A stretch of DNA of 64,000 nt, taken from contig CM037857.1 in the NCBI GenBank assembly GCA_021292105.1, positions 43,889,464 through 43,953,463 on the forward strand. The letters run 5' to 3'. The DNA comes from Anadara kagoshimensis (lineage: Eukaryota; Mollusca; Bivalvia; Arcoida; Arcidae). This document shows positions 1 to 14,800 of this stretch, one piece after another. The first letter of the stretch is position 1. Each line of letters begins with the position of its first letter. The notes beneath the pieces are model-generated. The model had not been told where the DNA came from. It saw nothing but the letters and a program-made list of their open reading frames with translations, and did not search any database. The position numbers and the translations under genes are program-made.

Positions 1-148
1 TCACGGTAGGCATGGCATGATAAAAAACCCTACTGCATAATGCCATCAGTGCAACTCACACTCACAGGCAAGGTTCTACACCTTGGCCTATATCCGGTGA
101 CGTCTTGATATAGGTGAAATAATCTTGATTGGGACATAACCCAAACCA
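1..148 (+). mobile_element. SINE-1, 3' part cut by the window edge
   Basis: Matches the 3' body of the tRNA-derived SINE seen complete at 42511: 'ataatgccatcagt', then 'cttgattgggacataa'. The head lies before the window. Confidence 0.75.
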
Positions 149-325
149 GAACACAACACATTTCAAGTAAATTACAAAAACTGCCAAGTAAGCAGAAACA
201 ACAAAATACAAACACATATTGACAACACTGAATATAAAACTCCTGACTTTGGTTGAAAACTGGAGTTAATGTTAAGGAGTGTGATTATAGTACTATTGAG
301 GGGTTGCCTAAAGACATGTTATGTA

Positions 326-518
326 ATTGACTGATGTCAATTGCCCACAATGTTCCGACAAATGTCCAGCATGCTTGAATTACACACAAAAAAATGAAAA
401 CTCGCCCTGAATTGTGCCATTTAATGACATCACTGGCACTAGTGCGTCATTAGTTGCCATGACGCTGCTTTAGTACAGTGATAGCGGCCAATGTCGGAAC
501 ATAAAAGGCATAACCAGT
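326..518. mobile_element. MITE-like element, ATTGAC family, copy 1
   Basis: About 200 bp, homologous to 24142-24350 and 61935-62137. Shared core: 'cttgaattacacacaaaa', 'gaattgtgccatttaatga', 'cactagt', 'gtcggaacataaaa'. The best copy (61935) shows imperfect terminal inverted repeats of ~35 bp. It abuts the DR0 element. Confidence 0.7.
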
Positions 519-521
519 AAT

Positions 522-2182
522 AGTTAGCTCACCTGGCCAAAGGCCATGTGAGCTTATGGCATGGCGAGGCGTGCGTCCGTGCGTGCGTGCGTCCGTGCGT
601 GCGTCAGTAAACTTTAATCTTCTCCGACGAAACTACTGGGCCAACTGAAACCAAATTTGCCATGGAAGGTCCTTGGCAGAGTCTAACTATAGTTTGTTCA
701 AATCATGGCGATCGAATATCCAAGATGGCCACTGTTACTAAAAATAGACAAAACATTAAAAAATCTTCATCTGTTGAACCACTCATTGGAGGCAAAAACT
801 GATGTGATATTTGGATTCTACATAGTCTTAACCTTTAAGTTTGTTCATTTCATGAAATTTGGTTAAAAAATAGGTTACGCGTTTTTGCGTTTAATTTTGC
901 AAAAATCGTAAAATATTTTTAAATTGTTATAACTTGACTATATGACCAGATAATGACATGGGGTTTTCAGTTTTGACATATTCTTGTAATTACCTTCAAA
1001 ATGGTGTTAAGGTCAATTATGAAGGTCATGACCTAATTTTTTACTTCTCTAATATTATTTATTATCTCAAAAACTATAAACTGTTTGTATAGGCATGTAT
1101 ATTGGAATATTGTTGGTATTGATGTAACAATCATTTTGATATATAGATTAAGGTCATTGGTTCAAAGGTCAAGGTCACAGATCCGAAAGAATACTGAAAT
1201 GGTTCATTATCTTGAAAACTATGAACTTTTTGTATAGGCATGTATATTAGAATGTTGTAGGTATTGATACAACGGTCATTTTGATGTATAGAAAAAGGTC
1301 ATGGGTCCAAAGGTCAAGGTCACAGTAGCAAAACAATACCAAAATCATTAATTATCTCGAAAACTATAAACTTTTTGTATAGGCATGTATATTGGAATGT
1401 TGTTGGTTTTGATGTAACGATCATTTTGATATATAGATTAAAGTCATTGGTTTAAAGGTCAAGGTCACAGATGCGAAAGAATACTGAAATGGTTCATTAT
1501 CTTGAAAACTATGAACTTTTTGTATAGGCATGTATATTAGAATGTTGTAGGTATTGATACAACGATCATTTTGATGTTTAGAAAAAGGTCATGGGTCCAA
1601 AGGTCAAGGTCACAGTAGCAAATCAATACCAAAATGGTTCATTATTTTGAAAACTATAAACTTTTTGTATAGGCATGTATATTGGAATATTGTTAGTATT
1701 GATGTAAAGATCATTTTGATATATAGATTAAGGTCATTGGTTCAAAGGTCAAGGTCACAGATGCGAAAGAATACTGAAATGGTTCATTTTCTTGAAAACT
1801 ATGAACTTTTTGTATAGGCATGTATATTAGAATGTTGTAGGTATTGATACAACGATCATTTTGATGTATAGAAAAAGGTCATGGGTCAAAAGGTCAAGGT
1901 CACGGTTGCAAAACAATACCAAAAAGGTTCATTATCTCGAAAACTATGAACTTTTTGTATAGGCATGTATATTAGAATATTGTTAGTATTGATGCAACTA
2001 TCATTTTAATATATAGATTATGATCACTGGTTCGAAGGTCAAGGTTACAGATGCGAGTAGCAAGTTTCATAAATATCTTAATACCCACATCAGAGTTATT
2101 GCTCCTTAAATGTAGTATTTATTGTGTTTTTGTGCTGTTTACGGCACAGGTGAGCGGTACAGGCCCTATTGGGCCTCTTGTT
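522..2182 (+). mobile_element. DR0-array element, copy A
   Basis: Starts TTAGCTCACCTGGCC with a GTGCGTGC microsatellite just inside, and ends CAGGTGAGC then the palindrome GGCCCTATTGGGCC and TCTTGTT. The core is a 145-bp tandem array from about 1060 to 2050, with AGGTCAAGGTCA perfect at 1166, 1311, 1456, 1601, 1746 and 1891 and one mutated at 2036. No coding capacity. The layout (inverted ends, microsatellite, tandem core) resembles bivalve 'pearl' elements or non-autonomous Helentron-like elements; the class is an inference. Confidence 0.8.
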
Positions 2183-2514
2183 GTATATTGCTGTGGTGCT
2201 GTATGGCTTTCTATCTATACATACATGCACATGACATACTTGCAGGATTTTCATGAAATTTGTCATAAATATTTGTCATATTCAGAAAATTTGCAGAGAA
2301 CAGTGCACACAAATAACTAAAATAATATACAATATACATATAATAAAATCTGTATGTGGTAAAAGATGTCATGGGTGTACATGTACATGTATAATGCACC
2401 ACTATGTGGAGGTTCTTGTTTGTTTTTGTTTTGAACTGGTTAAGAGTAGCATGTTTTCCATTGAATTAGAAAATACAGTCATCATGTGTTAAACTTAAAT
2501 TTTGTTTATTTTAG

Positions 2515-2578
2515 CTATTTATAAACCATTGAGGGTATTTATTAAGGAAGTAGAAGACATCATTGCTTGTCCTGATGG
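2515..2578 (+). CDS. EXOC4: EXOC4 exon, first in window
   Basis: Acceptor TTTTAG before 2515, donor GTAAGT after 2578. Encodes [20 protein letters not shown] plus a split glycine codon. It begins with two bases of a codon whose first base lies in an exon before the window; no upstream exon is visible in 1-2514. Confidence 0.9.
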
Positions 2579-4495
2579 GTAAGTATCCATGGTAACACAA
2601 AGTAAAATAAATCTATGTTTTACTTAAACCATATATTTTGTGTGACATTATTAAATGTTGATGCCATCTTTAAGCCTATAAATGCACATTGCAAATTCCA
2701 ATGTCAATAACCTCAGGTTCAAATTAGCAACAGGTATGAGAAGCTAAAAATTGCCTAAAAATAGCTTAAAAGTAGCTTTTGGCATGCTTTTAGGAGCAAC
2801 TCGTATCTATTTTACTATATGTATTATCGGAACAACTAACTGTTTCCTCCAAATTTGATTTGATTTTCCCGTTTCAAATACCACCTTCTGTGTTAAAAGT
2901 TTTAGGACAGCTAAGGTTTTTATTACTGGTACTGTAAACATATCTATTTTCGGGGTATACTTATTTTCACACATTTCATGATTGTTTGTTTTGCACAAAA
3001 TTTAATATCAAGCAAATATATATATTATGCTTAATGTGTTATAGTGAATATTAAAAAAATGCAAAAATTAAACTATGCAGATATGCTTAAATTTCATATA
3101 CCGTGAAAATAAATACACGCAAAATTAAATATGTTTACAGTAGGTTTTGTACTATAAATTGATACTGTTTTACTTTTTTCTGTTGATTGTGTTCTAGGTC
3201 GTCCAGTTTGCAGTGTTTTGTTACAGAATTTATACAGACAATATTCCTTGGACATGTACACTATACTATTTCTACCAGTATTGAGGCAGCCACTAAAGGT
3301 AGGTAGTCATATGATGGGTGGACATGTCACTGGCTTTTTAAGTCAAAGGATGTGGGTTTGAACCTCACTTGGGACTTCGAAATTTTCAGAAGTCATTTTC
3401 ATCTCCTGTCCATACTAGAGCTGTAAAAAGCTAGGTACTAGAACTGTCTCTCAGATGAGACACAAAACCTAGGTCCCATGTCTCTGTGCATGCTAAACTT
3501 TAAAGACACCTCTGTAGAGTTCGAAAAAGAGTAGGCCACAAGTGCCCGCTATAGAGTATGCCTACAACTAGAAACTGACTAAGCAAGATAAAGTATATAT
3601 CAGTACACAGGTAAGTGCCCACTTTCTGTGTAATCAACTTACTTGGAGCCCACTTAAACCTTATTTATGTAATTTTTTAGCTTCCATGCTACACAAAGTA
3701 AATATTTGCCGATGCCCTACATTTGATATGTAAATTAACTCGATGCTTTAAGATACAAAGAGAAGGTTTTAGAGATTAGTAACATTTGTATATTTTTGAG
3801 AGACTGGTTTCTGAAGATGAACTTTGTTGTAATCTGATATCTCTTTATAAATATGAAGAAACAGAACAAAATATATGTTTTGTTTAAATTAACACAAGGA
3901 CAGTTTAAAATACATTTATCTAAAATATTTTCAATGAGGCTTAAATTAAGGAATAAGTTTTTTTTAATTTTTTTTAATTGAAATAATTTTTCATTGATAA
4001 ATTTGTATATTAAGATTTTTCGTCATTGACACTTGTCGGGGGTGAGGAGTCTGGTACGTACTTTAGCATGTTATGTCTGGGTTTGGGTAAACAACAATCA
4101 GAAAACAATATACCATAGGAATACATCTGGTTGGGAAAAGGAATTCTGTTAAAATGTGACCTTTTATTAAAGCTTATGTAGTTGCTCTGTCAAAATGTGT
4201 ACTGGGTAATATAATGATTGGTGATATAAAGTAGCTTTACTTGTATATCTAGATTAAGAGAGGCGAGAAAAACAGCTTGTGTAATGATACAAAGTGCTTT
4301 GTTAACTATTGTGAAATAACCAATGTGTGTGTGAGTGTGTGTGTGTGTGTGAGAGAGAGAGGGAGAGAGAGAGAGAGAGAATGGACAAAATTAAAAAATT
4401 TTTCGTTATAATTGACAGTGGAGATATAATGAGGGGTGATAAACAGAGGAAACACTGTACAATAAGTATTCAGATATCTTGACACACACACACAC

Positions 4496-4533
<38 letters not shown>

Positions 4534-7500
4534 GTAATATTAAAATTGTATTTGCTTTAAAAGATTTCCTCCTTGGTTTTAGGATCCTTGGTTTAGGCTC
4601 CTTGGTTTAGGCTCCTGGATATTGGTGGCTAAGAGTAATATTAATTTTTATTTAGAAAGCTGTTGAATTTAAAACTGGTTCCTGGTCACGTCATGATGCT
4701 GTTTGATCTTTTTCCCTTGAATGTCTGTTCTGTCATCATCAATATCAAAAACAACATAAATCTACTGACCTCTTAACATTTTTTTTCAAAGTTTCATCTT
4801 TGTAGATTTGAAATATATGTATCTTTGATTTAAAATTGAGAATCAATTTTTATTTTTGTCAATTGTATAGAGAATCCAAATTCATTTGTGCGTAAGTTGG
4901 TTCCTATATTTATTTTTTTAAATCAATTTCGATTTTATTTTACAATAATTCTATGTGTTATTAAATATCATTTTTATTATGAAATACTATTATTATTAAA
5001 TATTTTGTATTAATTATGATAATATCTCTTTGCTTATATTTTCTACTTATTTCTTTATTTATGGTATATAAATTGTCCATACATATAGTATAATATTTAT
5101 CGTATATTTTTGTTTTGTTTTAAATTCCTCTACTGAATACTGCTTTGTATCCACTTTTTAACAATACCCAGAAAAGTAAAAAGCAGTACTGCAGAGAAAA
5201 AAAGTCAAAATGTGAGAAAAATCTGATTCTAACGATGAAAATTTCAACAAAACGTTTTCAAGAATCAAGTCAGGTTGATTTTTTTAAAAAAAAAACATAA
5301 CATAGAAACTAGGAAATTTCCAAACAATTCAGGCATGTGAATAAATGAATGTGTACTTTGATGCAATATCTGTACTTGACCTTTGAGGAGCTGGGGGTAT
5401 GGTGGGGCATATAAGTACAAGCAATTCTTGTATACATATATATTTTACTGTTTTGTGTCATTTTTTGCCAACTCATCAGTGGACAAAGAAGATGAAAGTA
5501 AGTCAGGCATGACAGTTGTTATGTGTATTACATTTTGATGTGCCTAATGTCAAATCTTTTGTTGTCATGAAAATGCTTGATTTTTGCAAATATTTAGCCA
5601 TTGTCTAACATACTGGCCATATATTTTTCTTTCTGCAGTTATATATCTTATATATATAAAATAGTATATATTCTAATTCAGTCTAATATTCATTTCAAAT
5701 AGATTCTTGTGTCACCCTACAAAGTTTGTTTTGAATTACGGTAGATTAAGGATAACTGTCTTTTAATTTTCAATTTGCAGACATGTATCAAACCATCCAA
5801 GCAAAAATGGGGCTACAAATGGAAAAACTTGAGAAAAGTTCATAGAATTTTTTTTTAAATAATCACCAACAAATATACAAAGATACCTCGTATATTTTAG
5901 ATGAAGGGTCAAGCATTGAGACAAGAAGTATTCATATTCCACAGACTTGTCCATTTGGGGCCCCAAATAGGGGGATTGTAAAGAGATTGTATTTATTTAG
6001 GTAGAGTTCAGACTTTCTAGATGCTGCATACTTAGGATAAGTAGTATTTAATATGCACAAATCCTGCCTATGGGGAACCAAGAGGGGGAACTTTAGATAG
6101 ACTCTTAAAACTTATAAACATTATTAAACTACTACAAGAAACATGTCGTCAATTTTCAACAAAATTCACAAAAAGAAGTACCGGTAAGCCCAATTTTTGG
6201 TTTGGATGGCTCATATACATGTAGATAAGATAATGTGAATATCCTTTACATGTATGTATATGTCTGTAAAATTATGTCCTATTAAAACTGTTCATCTTAT
6301 CATAGACAGAAAGCCAGTCTTCACCAAAACAACATGTAAAAATTTTTGGTGCAATAACTTTGTTTTGATTACAGACAAAGCTAAAATCTGAAAATCATGA
6401 AAAACTAAGGTGTAATCCTTGTACAAAGTATTTCCTTTGCTAAATTCTGAAAATCCTCAAAAACTAAGGTAAAGTCCCTCATGCAAAGTATTTTTTTAGC
6501 TAAATTTGGTCAAATATATTTTAGATCATTAGATATTTTTTTCAACCCCTCAAAAAATTTTGGTTTCACAATTTTGGTACAAGCACTATTAATAGGGAAT
6601 TGTTTTCCAAAAGGCTGTCTAGTGATATACAATTCACACTGGTATAATATGTAATTTGATTAAATGGTAACACCACTGTGAAACTTTAATATATTGAAGT
6701 ACAATGACTTCCATAGTGATTATGGTAAAATCAATCCACATACACAATTCTCTGTAAAAATGATAACAAAGAACTGAGAAGGCTAAACATTTTGCAAAAG
6801 TTAAATTTGAAATAGTGTTTTACCCATTGATTCATGTGTTTTGTTATTGCTTATTTAAGATTATTTGTTCTCTTTTGGTTTTATTTTTGTGTCATTTGTT
6901 TGTAACTTTATTCTTTTGTTCAAAAACAAGTTATTTTTATTATAAAACTTCCTAAGAGATAAAAATGTTGCCATGGACACAGATGGATTATCTTCCATGT
7001 TCATGAACAGCTGAGTGAAATAGAATGTAGTAATGGAACTATACGTTTACTGTAATCAAGATGGTCATTTCAGAGATGGTTGAGGAAACCAGAGTTTCCT
7101 TAGGAAACCAATAAACTTAGGCAAGAAAACAGAACCTTTCTCACACTAGGATCTGTCCTGTGTGGGATGTGAACCCAGGTGGTTAGAGGCGCTGTAATTT
7201 TTAAGGTGTAGTTTAGACCACATGGTCACTCAGGTCCCCTCATGAACAGTGGAAATTGTATAATAATTATATTGAAAAGATTGGGATTAAAAATATTTAG
7301 CTGTATTTTGAATATCAATGAACACTTGGTTTCAACTCAGCTTGTTCTGTTGAATATTTCTGAAATTTTGTCTCGCATCCTAGATCGTTTTATTTTCTGT
7401 GTTCCCCATCCCTCTCCTCTCGTCATTGTATATAGAGATTCAAACATGAGTGAAATTTTGTTGAAGTGTATAAACCAAATTTTCCAAACTCCTTTTCCTT

Positions 7501-10500
7501 AATCTTTGAAAACTAACTTATTTTGTACAAAATTTAGAACAATTTGTTTTACCAACATAACACTTTGTTTGAAGATTTTTCAATCAACCCAAATTCTGCA
7601 CACTTGTTAAATATACCTTTTGAAAAAGAGGATATACCATCCTTTTTATGGCAGGTACATCTCATCAGCATAATACTGTATAATGAGAAATATTCATGGT
7701 AGAAACTTTCACGATTTTACATTGATCAACATGTTTGTGTGTAATTACTTTCGCTTTTGATGAGTTGCCGGTAGCAATTAAATTAAATGACCAGAATCTA
7801 CAAAAAATCACCGAAGAAATGGCAAATAAAATGCTGAATTAAAACAACGGTCATGGGAGGTGTAAAATTATCGCATTACCGCCGATTGACATTTTTGGCT
7901 TTGTGGAGCCCATTTATATTTTTTCACATGTAGAAAACTCAGCCCTGTACTTTTTTTAGCAGAATTGACTGTGAAAACCTTGAATATTAATACATCGCAA
8001 ATATTTCTTGTTATACAGTATTTGGTCTCTATATTTATGATACTACTATATATATATAATTAAATAAATCTATAAAAATATCACTATGAGATGAGAAGTA
8101 AACATGTATGTAAGATGCTACATATTTCTATTAATTTCTAGTATTGTATATATTATGAATATATAACTATAAATTTCTTTATCATGAATATATAATTTTG
8201 AATTTCTTGATCATGAATATATAATTATGAATTTCTTTCTTTGCATGAATTTGTCAACATTTATTTCTTTTCTTTCAGTGGTGCATTTGTTAATATATTA
8301 TGATATATACAAGTTTACAATAAGACTTCAGTATTTTCTAGTATATAGAACTTAAAGTATAAGATTGTCCTAACACCTGTTGTTTCCACGAATTGCTAGT
8401 TATGGGACAGACACACACTGTTTTAAATAACTGGTTTAAAAAAATGCCCAACAGTTTTCTGATATCTTTAATCCTTCATCATGCAGAGGCAATGAACTTT
8501 AAGTTTGAGTCTTTGATATTCATATTTGCAAATTTGAAAATATGACAGAAAAGCATTTGTATAAAGTTGTCAAACATGGCTTGTAGTTATACATTCAAAA
8601 AAATCTGAGCAAGTTATCAACATACTTCTGTATAAACTTGAGACAATGTTTAAATTTTCAACCTCAAATAGTATTAGTGTTACCAAAGTATTACTGTATA
8701 TTTATTACTGTATATTCAAAGAAAGAGGGTGATATTAAATTCGAGTTTCCATCCATCCTTCCTTCTGTCTGTCCGAAATTCTTGTCTGTGTTAATTATCC
8801 AAAACTATAAAGCACTATTCACCAAACTTGGTGCAAAACTTCAACGTAGATAGGAGATACACCTTTGGTTAACCTGAGTTGGTTTGCTCATTTTCCTGGG
8901 TGTTATGGCTCTTTGTACATAAGTGCAAATCACAAAAAAAAACTGCTGTCGGGGGACCCTTATTCAATGAATTTGCTTGTTACAATGTAAAATATAATGC
9001 AATATTTTTCAGATTCTGTTACAGTTGGATCTGTTAAAACTGAACCCTATATAAACAGACTCTCCAATCTTATCCTAACAAAATCTTTTCCCATAATCAT
9101 GTTGGGTTTACATAGTCTCACTGTACAGTCAAACCTGTCTATATTATTACAAAAACCAGTAAAATGGCCTTTATGGGCAGGTGGGTCTTATATGCAGGTT
9201 AAAATGACATGAATAAAGAGCAATTGGGATGAAATTAGCAGGTGACCCATATATAGAGTTTGCCTTTAATTCAGGTTTCATTATATTTATTTGATGTCTG
9301 CTTCAATTTATTTATTTCAGTAAATCCCGATGTGTCTTGTCATGTTCAGTTTGGTTAGATATAATTTTGAATCGTTTTTCTCTAAAAAGAATTTGTTGTC
9401 ACTTAAGTTTAGTGTGTATAAAAAGTTTTTTGTTGTGCAGTCAGATTTGTTGTAAGATACAAGTGCTATTTTTAACAATTTTCTTCTAAAACACCATAAC
9501 ATCAATATTAATGTTATGTGAAATATGGCCCACTAACGCCTTAACAATCAGACCATTTTGCAAAACAGGAGATCAATGGCTCCATGGCCCTTCTACAATA
9601 AACATTGCTAGTGTAAAGCATTGGTAAAAGTATAAACAGATATAGGAATCTGGAGATGTTGTTTTACTTGTCTGTAGAAAGTACAAAAGTATAAATGTAT
9701 GTTGTTTGTGTCATGGTAGGGTAGACACAACCTTGTTGTATACATCCATCCATACTAGAGTTGTAAAAAGCTCAATACTAGAATAGTCTTTCGAATGAGA
9801 CTCAAAACCGAGGTCCTGTGTCTCAGTACATGCAAAAGACTCCTCTGGAGAGTTAAAAAAAGAGTAGGTCACCTGTGGCCGCTACAGAGGATGCTTACAT
9901 CTACAAACGATAGATAGGTTTACATTATAATCATCATACATTTTTGTACATACAATTGAAATATTGAAGTTTTTGCTGTATACATGTATTTGAAAATGAT
10001 ATCTTAACATTATGACCTAAATGTATGTAATAAAGTTGTTTTTCTTGGAAATCAGTTTTCTTGGAATTTTCTGAAAACCAGTGAGGTTTAGCATAATGAT
10101 GTTTTCAACAACTTATTTTTGTGAAGATTTTAAGTCTGTTATGATAGGACCAGTTGTAAGCATGTATGATAATTTATGGAGGGCAGTGTAGATAGAAGGA
10201 GGCTACTGTAATATTTAAAGAAACATTTTTTGCATTTTAGATTACAGAAGAGTTTTTTATTATATTTTCATCAACATAAGTGTTGAATATTCTAGTTGTA
10301 ATAATTAATTTTTTGAATAATTGCTTGATGGACTATAGAGCTATGTTGTTCTCATAACAGCATTTGTTACACCATTAATATCTCTTGCTTAGAGCAAATA
10401 AATATGTTGTATAATTTCTATTGGTAGGTTTTGATGCACTTAGGCATGTAATTGACCACAAGACACAAAGAGATTTGTCAGTGACCAGACCACTGTTAAT

Positions 10501-11837
10501 GGTAAGAGTGAATACTATCAAACTTTGATAATTCAAAAAACATATGACTAATATTAAAATTTTGACCAAGAGTTAACTTAGAGTTCCAATTTGCAAATTT
10601 TAACAACACAAATATAACTTAGAGGAAACAACAGTCTAGTTACCATGATTACTGAAGTTCCATTGTACTACAGGTTATTTGCTTAACATCGTAGAAAGCA
10701 AAAATGTGTATAGTTTACCGATTTTCAATGAAACAGGTACAGATCAATAATTCATTTAACCATTGGAATGTCTAGAAATGGCATTTATAGTGTTATAATT
10801 TAAATTTCCATGCAAAGCAAACTGAATAATGCACGCTAACTCATTATTATTATTTTGCTTTGCATGGCAATATTAGTTATTGCACTATTAACACCATTTC
10901 TCATTTTTGGAAAATCTTATTTTGGTTTTAAAATCCTAAAATAAATTTAAAACACAGCCTTTTGACATGCATTTCCAATTATTGAAACAGCCATTCTATG
11001 ATGTCACGCATATAGGCACAAGCAAGAAAGAAATGACATAATTTTAACATATGTAATCATAGACCTATAATTACATTTGGTCTAAAACAGAGTTCTATAT
11101 TGTAAAATATCACAAATATAAATATTTCTTCATATGAGTCATTACTAATTAAATTGCAAAAACGATCTTTTTTTAAAGAAATTTAACCATGAAATAACAT
11201 TGCATATTTAACGTAAAAGTTTTAAAATTTGGGACAGTGTATAAATTCTGTGATTTTATGTGTCCTGACAGGACAGGTTTGAAAAGGGAGAAAATTCAGG
11301 ACATCCCTGACAATTCGGGACATATGGCATGTATGTAAATAATGAGTTTATAATTTCAGAGCACCGTCACAGTTGACAGGAACATTAATGAGTTACGGGA
11401 GTTGATGCATGATTTGCCAGATTATGCTGACCAGTTTTTAAATATGATCTGTAACATACTTAAAGACTACCGAGATACCTGTCACTCAGCTTATAGAGGT
11501 ATAGATATCATAGCTCAAATACAAATTTTTACAATTGCAATATCTTTGCTTCAACAAAGTATTTGACATCGACTATACTTTGCAACTTCATAGAAACATT
11601 GTCCCACGCGCTGATGTGACGACGTCAGACTTCAATGCCATTATTGACACATTTTATGAAAAGGTGCACAACAGCGCATTTCGAAATTGTTTTCAAATTA
11701 ACATGGAAAATATGAGTTGGCAATAAATTTTTATAAGTACATATTTTTGCCTTTTATGCAATTTGAGACAGCCCATTATTCCTTGTAAGTTCATAAAGAC
11801 ATTGGAAAATTACCTTATTTTTAGCTCACCTGAGCCA

Positions 11838-11869
<32 letters not shown>

Positions 11870-14800
11870 GTCCGTTGTCTGTCGTCGTCGTCGTCGTCGT
11901 CGTCGTAAACTTTTACATTTTCATCTTCTTCTCACGAACCACTGGGCAGATTTCAACGAGACTTGGTCAGATGCATGTCTTGGTCGGTGCAATTCAAATT
12001 TGTTCGTGGTGTTGCCATGGCTACCATAACTAGGTCAAGGTGACCTAGGGGTGCAAAAATCTTAAAAAATCTTCTTCTCCGAAAGTATTGATTAGAGAAA
12101 AAATCTGATGTGATATTTGGCTTCTCTAGGGTCTTTAGCCTATAGTTTGTTCATTTTGTGAAATTCAAACAAAAAATAGGTTACGCGTTTTTGCGTTTAA
12201 TTTTGAAAAAATCGTAAAATAGCTTCAAATTGTTATAACTTGACTATTTGGCCAGATAATGACATGGGGTTTTCAGTTTTGACATCTTCTTGTTAGTATC
12301 TTCAAATTGAGGTCAAGGTCAATTATGAAGGTCGTGACCTAATTTTTTTTACCTCTGATTATAATTATTATCTCGAAAACTATAAACTTTTTGTATAGGC
12401 ATGTATATTAGAATGTTGTAGGTATTGATACAACAATCATTTTGGTGTATAGAAAAAGGTCATGGGTTCAAAGGTCAAGGTCACAGATGTAAAACAATAC
12501 CAAAATGGTTACTTATCTCGAAAACTATAAACTTTTTGTATAGGCATTTATATTAGATTGTTGTAGGTATTGATACAACGATCATTTTGATATATAGAAA
12601 AAGGTCATGGGTTCAAAGGTCAAGGTCACAGATGCGAAACAATATGGAAATGTTTAATTATCTCGAAAACTATAAACTTTTTGTATAGGCATGTATATTA
12701 GAATGCTGTAGGTATTGATACAACGATCATTTTGATGTACAGAAAGAGGTCATGGGTTCAAAGGTCAAGGTCACAGATGCAAAACAATACGGAAATGTTT
12801 AATTATCTCGAAAACTATAAACTTTTTGTATAGGCATGTATATTAGAATGTTGTAGGTATTGATACAACGATCATTTTGATGTATAGAAAAAGGTCATGG
12901 GTTCAAAGGTCAAGGTCACAGATGCGAGACAATACCGAAATGGTTAATTATCTCGAAAACTATAAACTTTTTGTATAGGCATGTATATTAGAATGTTGTA
13001 GGTATTGATACAACAATCATTTTGATGTATAGAAAAAGGTCATGGGTTCAAAGGTCAAGGTCACAGATGCGAATCAATACCGAAATGGTTAATTATCTCG
13101 AAAACTATAAACTTTTTGTATAGGCATGTATATTAGAATGTTGTAGGTATTGATACAATGATCATTTTGATGTATAGAAAAAGGTCATGGGTTCAAAGGT
13201 CAAGGTCACAGATGCGAATCAATACCGAAATGGTTAATTATCTCGAAAACTATAAACTTTTTGTATAGGCATGTATATTAGAATGTTGTAGGTATTGATA
13301 CAATGATCATTTTGAGGTATAGAAAAAGGTCATGGGTTCAAAGGTCAAGGTCACAGATGCGAAAACAATACTGAAATGGTTAATTATCTTGAAAACTATA
13401 AAAGTTTTGTATAGGCATGTATATTAGAATGTTGTAGGTATTGATGCAATGATCACTTTGATGTAAAGAAAAAATTCATTGGGGTTTAGTATTTATGTTT
13501 TCTTTAAATCTATCAGCTAGCCATTAGTTATCAGGTGAGCGTATAAGGCCCATGGGCCTCTTGTTTAAGTACAGTATAACTACAATTCATCGCCACTAAT
13601 TGTTCAGTCAGATTTTTATTGTTAAGGGGTTTGATGCAGGGATGGGTATTATTTAAATTTTTGTATCGTGATACATTATGATACACAGATATCGCGATAC
13701 GTATCATAATTTATTATTTCAAAAGTGAAGAAAAAAAAGACGTTTAAGGTTATGTATATTACACATCAAATATTGTTGTATGTAAGTTGTCAGGCATCTT
13801 GTTTTAATACCACGTTGCTATGGATGCTGTTTTAGTGTCTGGATAGCTTTATATTTGACGTAATGCATTTCTGTGCTATATTTTGGTTTAGACGCAATGT
13901 GTTTATGTGTTTACATTTCGATCATATGAAGCACTACGACAAATTTTCAAACATCATCTACATTACTCAATTTGAAATATATATATCGATATTATCGAAT
14001 CGGACAGTCATATCCTAATATGTATGTAACTGGAAATCGTATTGTGATATATCCGTATACTGATAATACCACATATCACTAGTTTGACGATAAATCTGGG
14101 TAGACTTAAAAAGAAAAATATAGAAGAAACATACAACTTCTTTCTCATACAGTTCCAAATTTTTACTTATTTTTGCCCTTATCACAGAAAACAGGATGTA
14201 TAAGAAATGTCTCCCAAATGTCATAAAAATGTCCTATTTTTTGTCTAATCTTCCTGATTTCCACTTTTGAGGTATAACACGCATGGTAAGAGATCCAAAA
14301 GAACCCATTTTCTATATTTTTCCTTCGTTGTCCTTAGCTTAAATTTACAAATCTTTTGCTGTACTACACAAATAAAAACTTTAGACATATCTAGAATACA
14401 GATATTATAAGATTGGTAAGGACAAAGTACTGTATAATGCTTATATTTCACTGTGGTGTATTCTAGCGAAAATAAAACCACCACGAAAATACAGCATTTT
14501 AAGGCATTCAGTAATGTTGCTTGAGACGACCACAGAACTTTGACACCGTGAATAAACTAGTCATTGCCAAACTGCGAAAATTTGACACCACGGATAGACT
14601 AGTCATCGCCAAACTGCGAAAATTTGACACCATAAAAATAAAACAATATACAATAATCTTCAGAATGTCACATTTTATTTCTGATTATTGTGAAGCATTT
14701 TTTCTGATTTCAAATTTGCCAGATTTAAGCTAAGGAAAGTTTTTGTTAAGAAATGATTGTAAAAGTGGGGCCATTGAACTGATATTGTTGTTAATTTGGT

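Noticed and set aside
7242-7502. 86-residue plus-strand ORF
   Set aside because: Intronic in EXOC4, AT-rich codon content, no recognisable domain or phase-compatible splice context.
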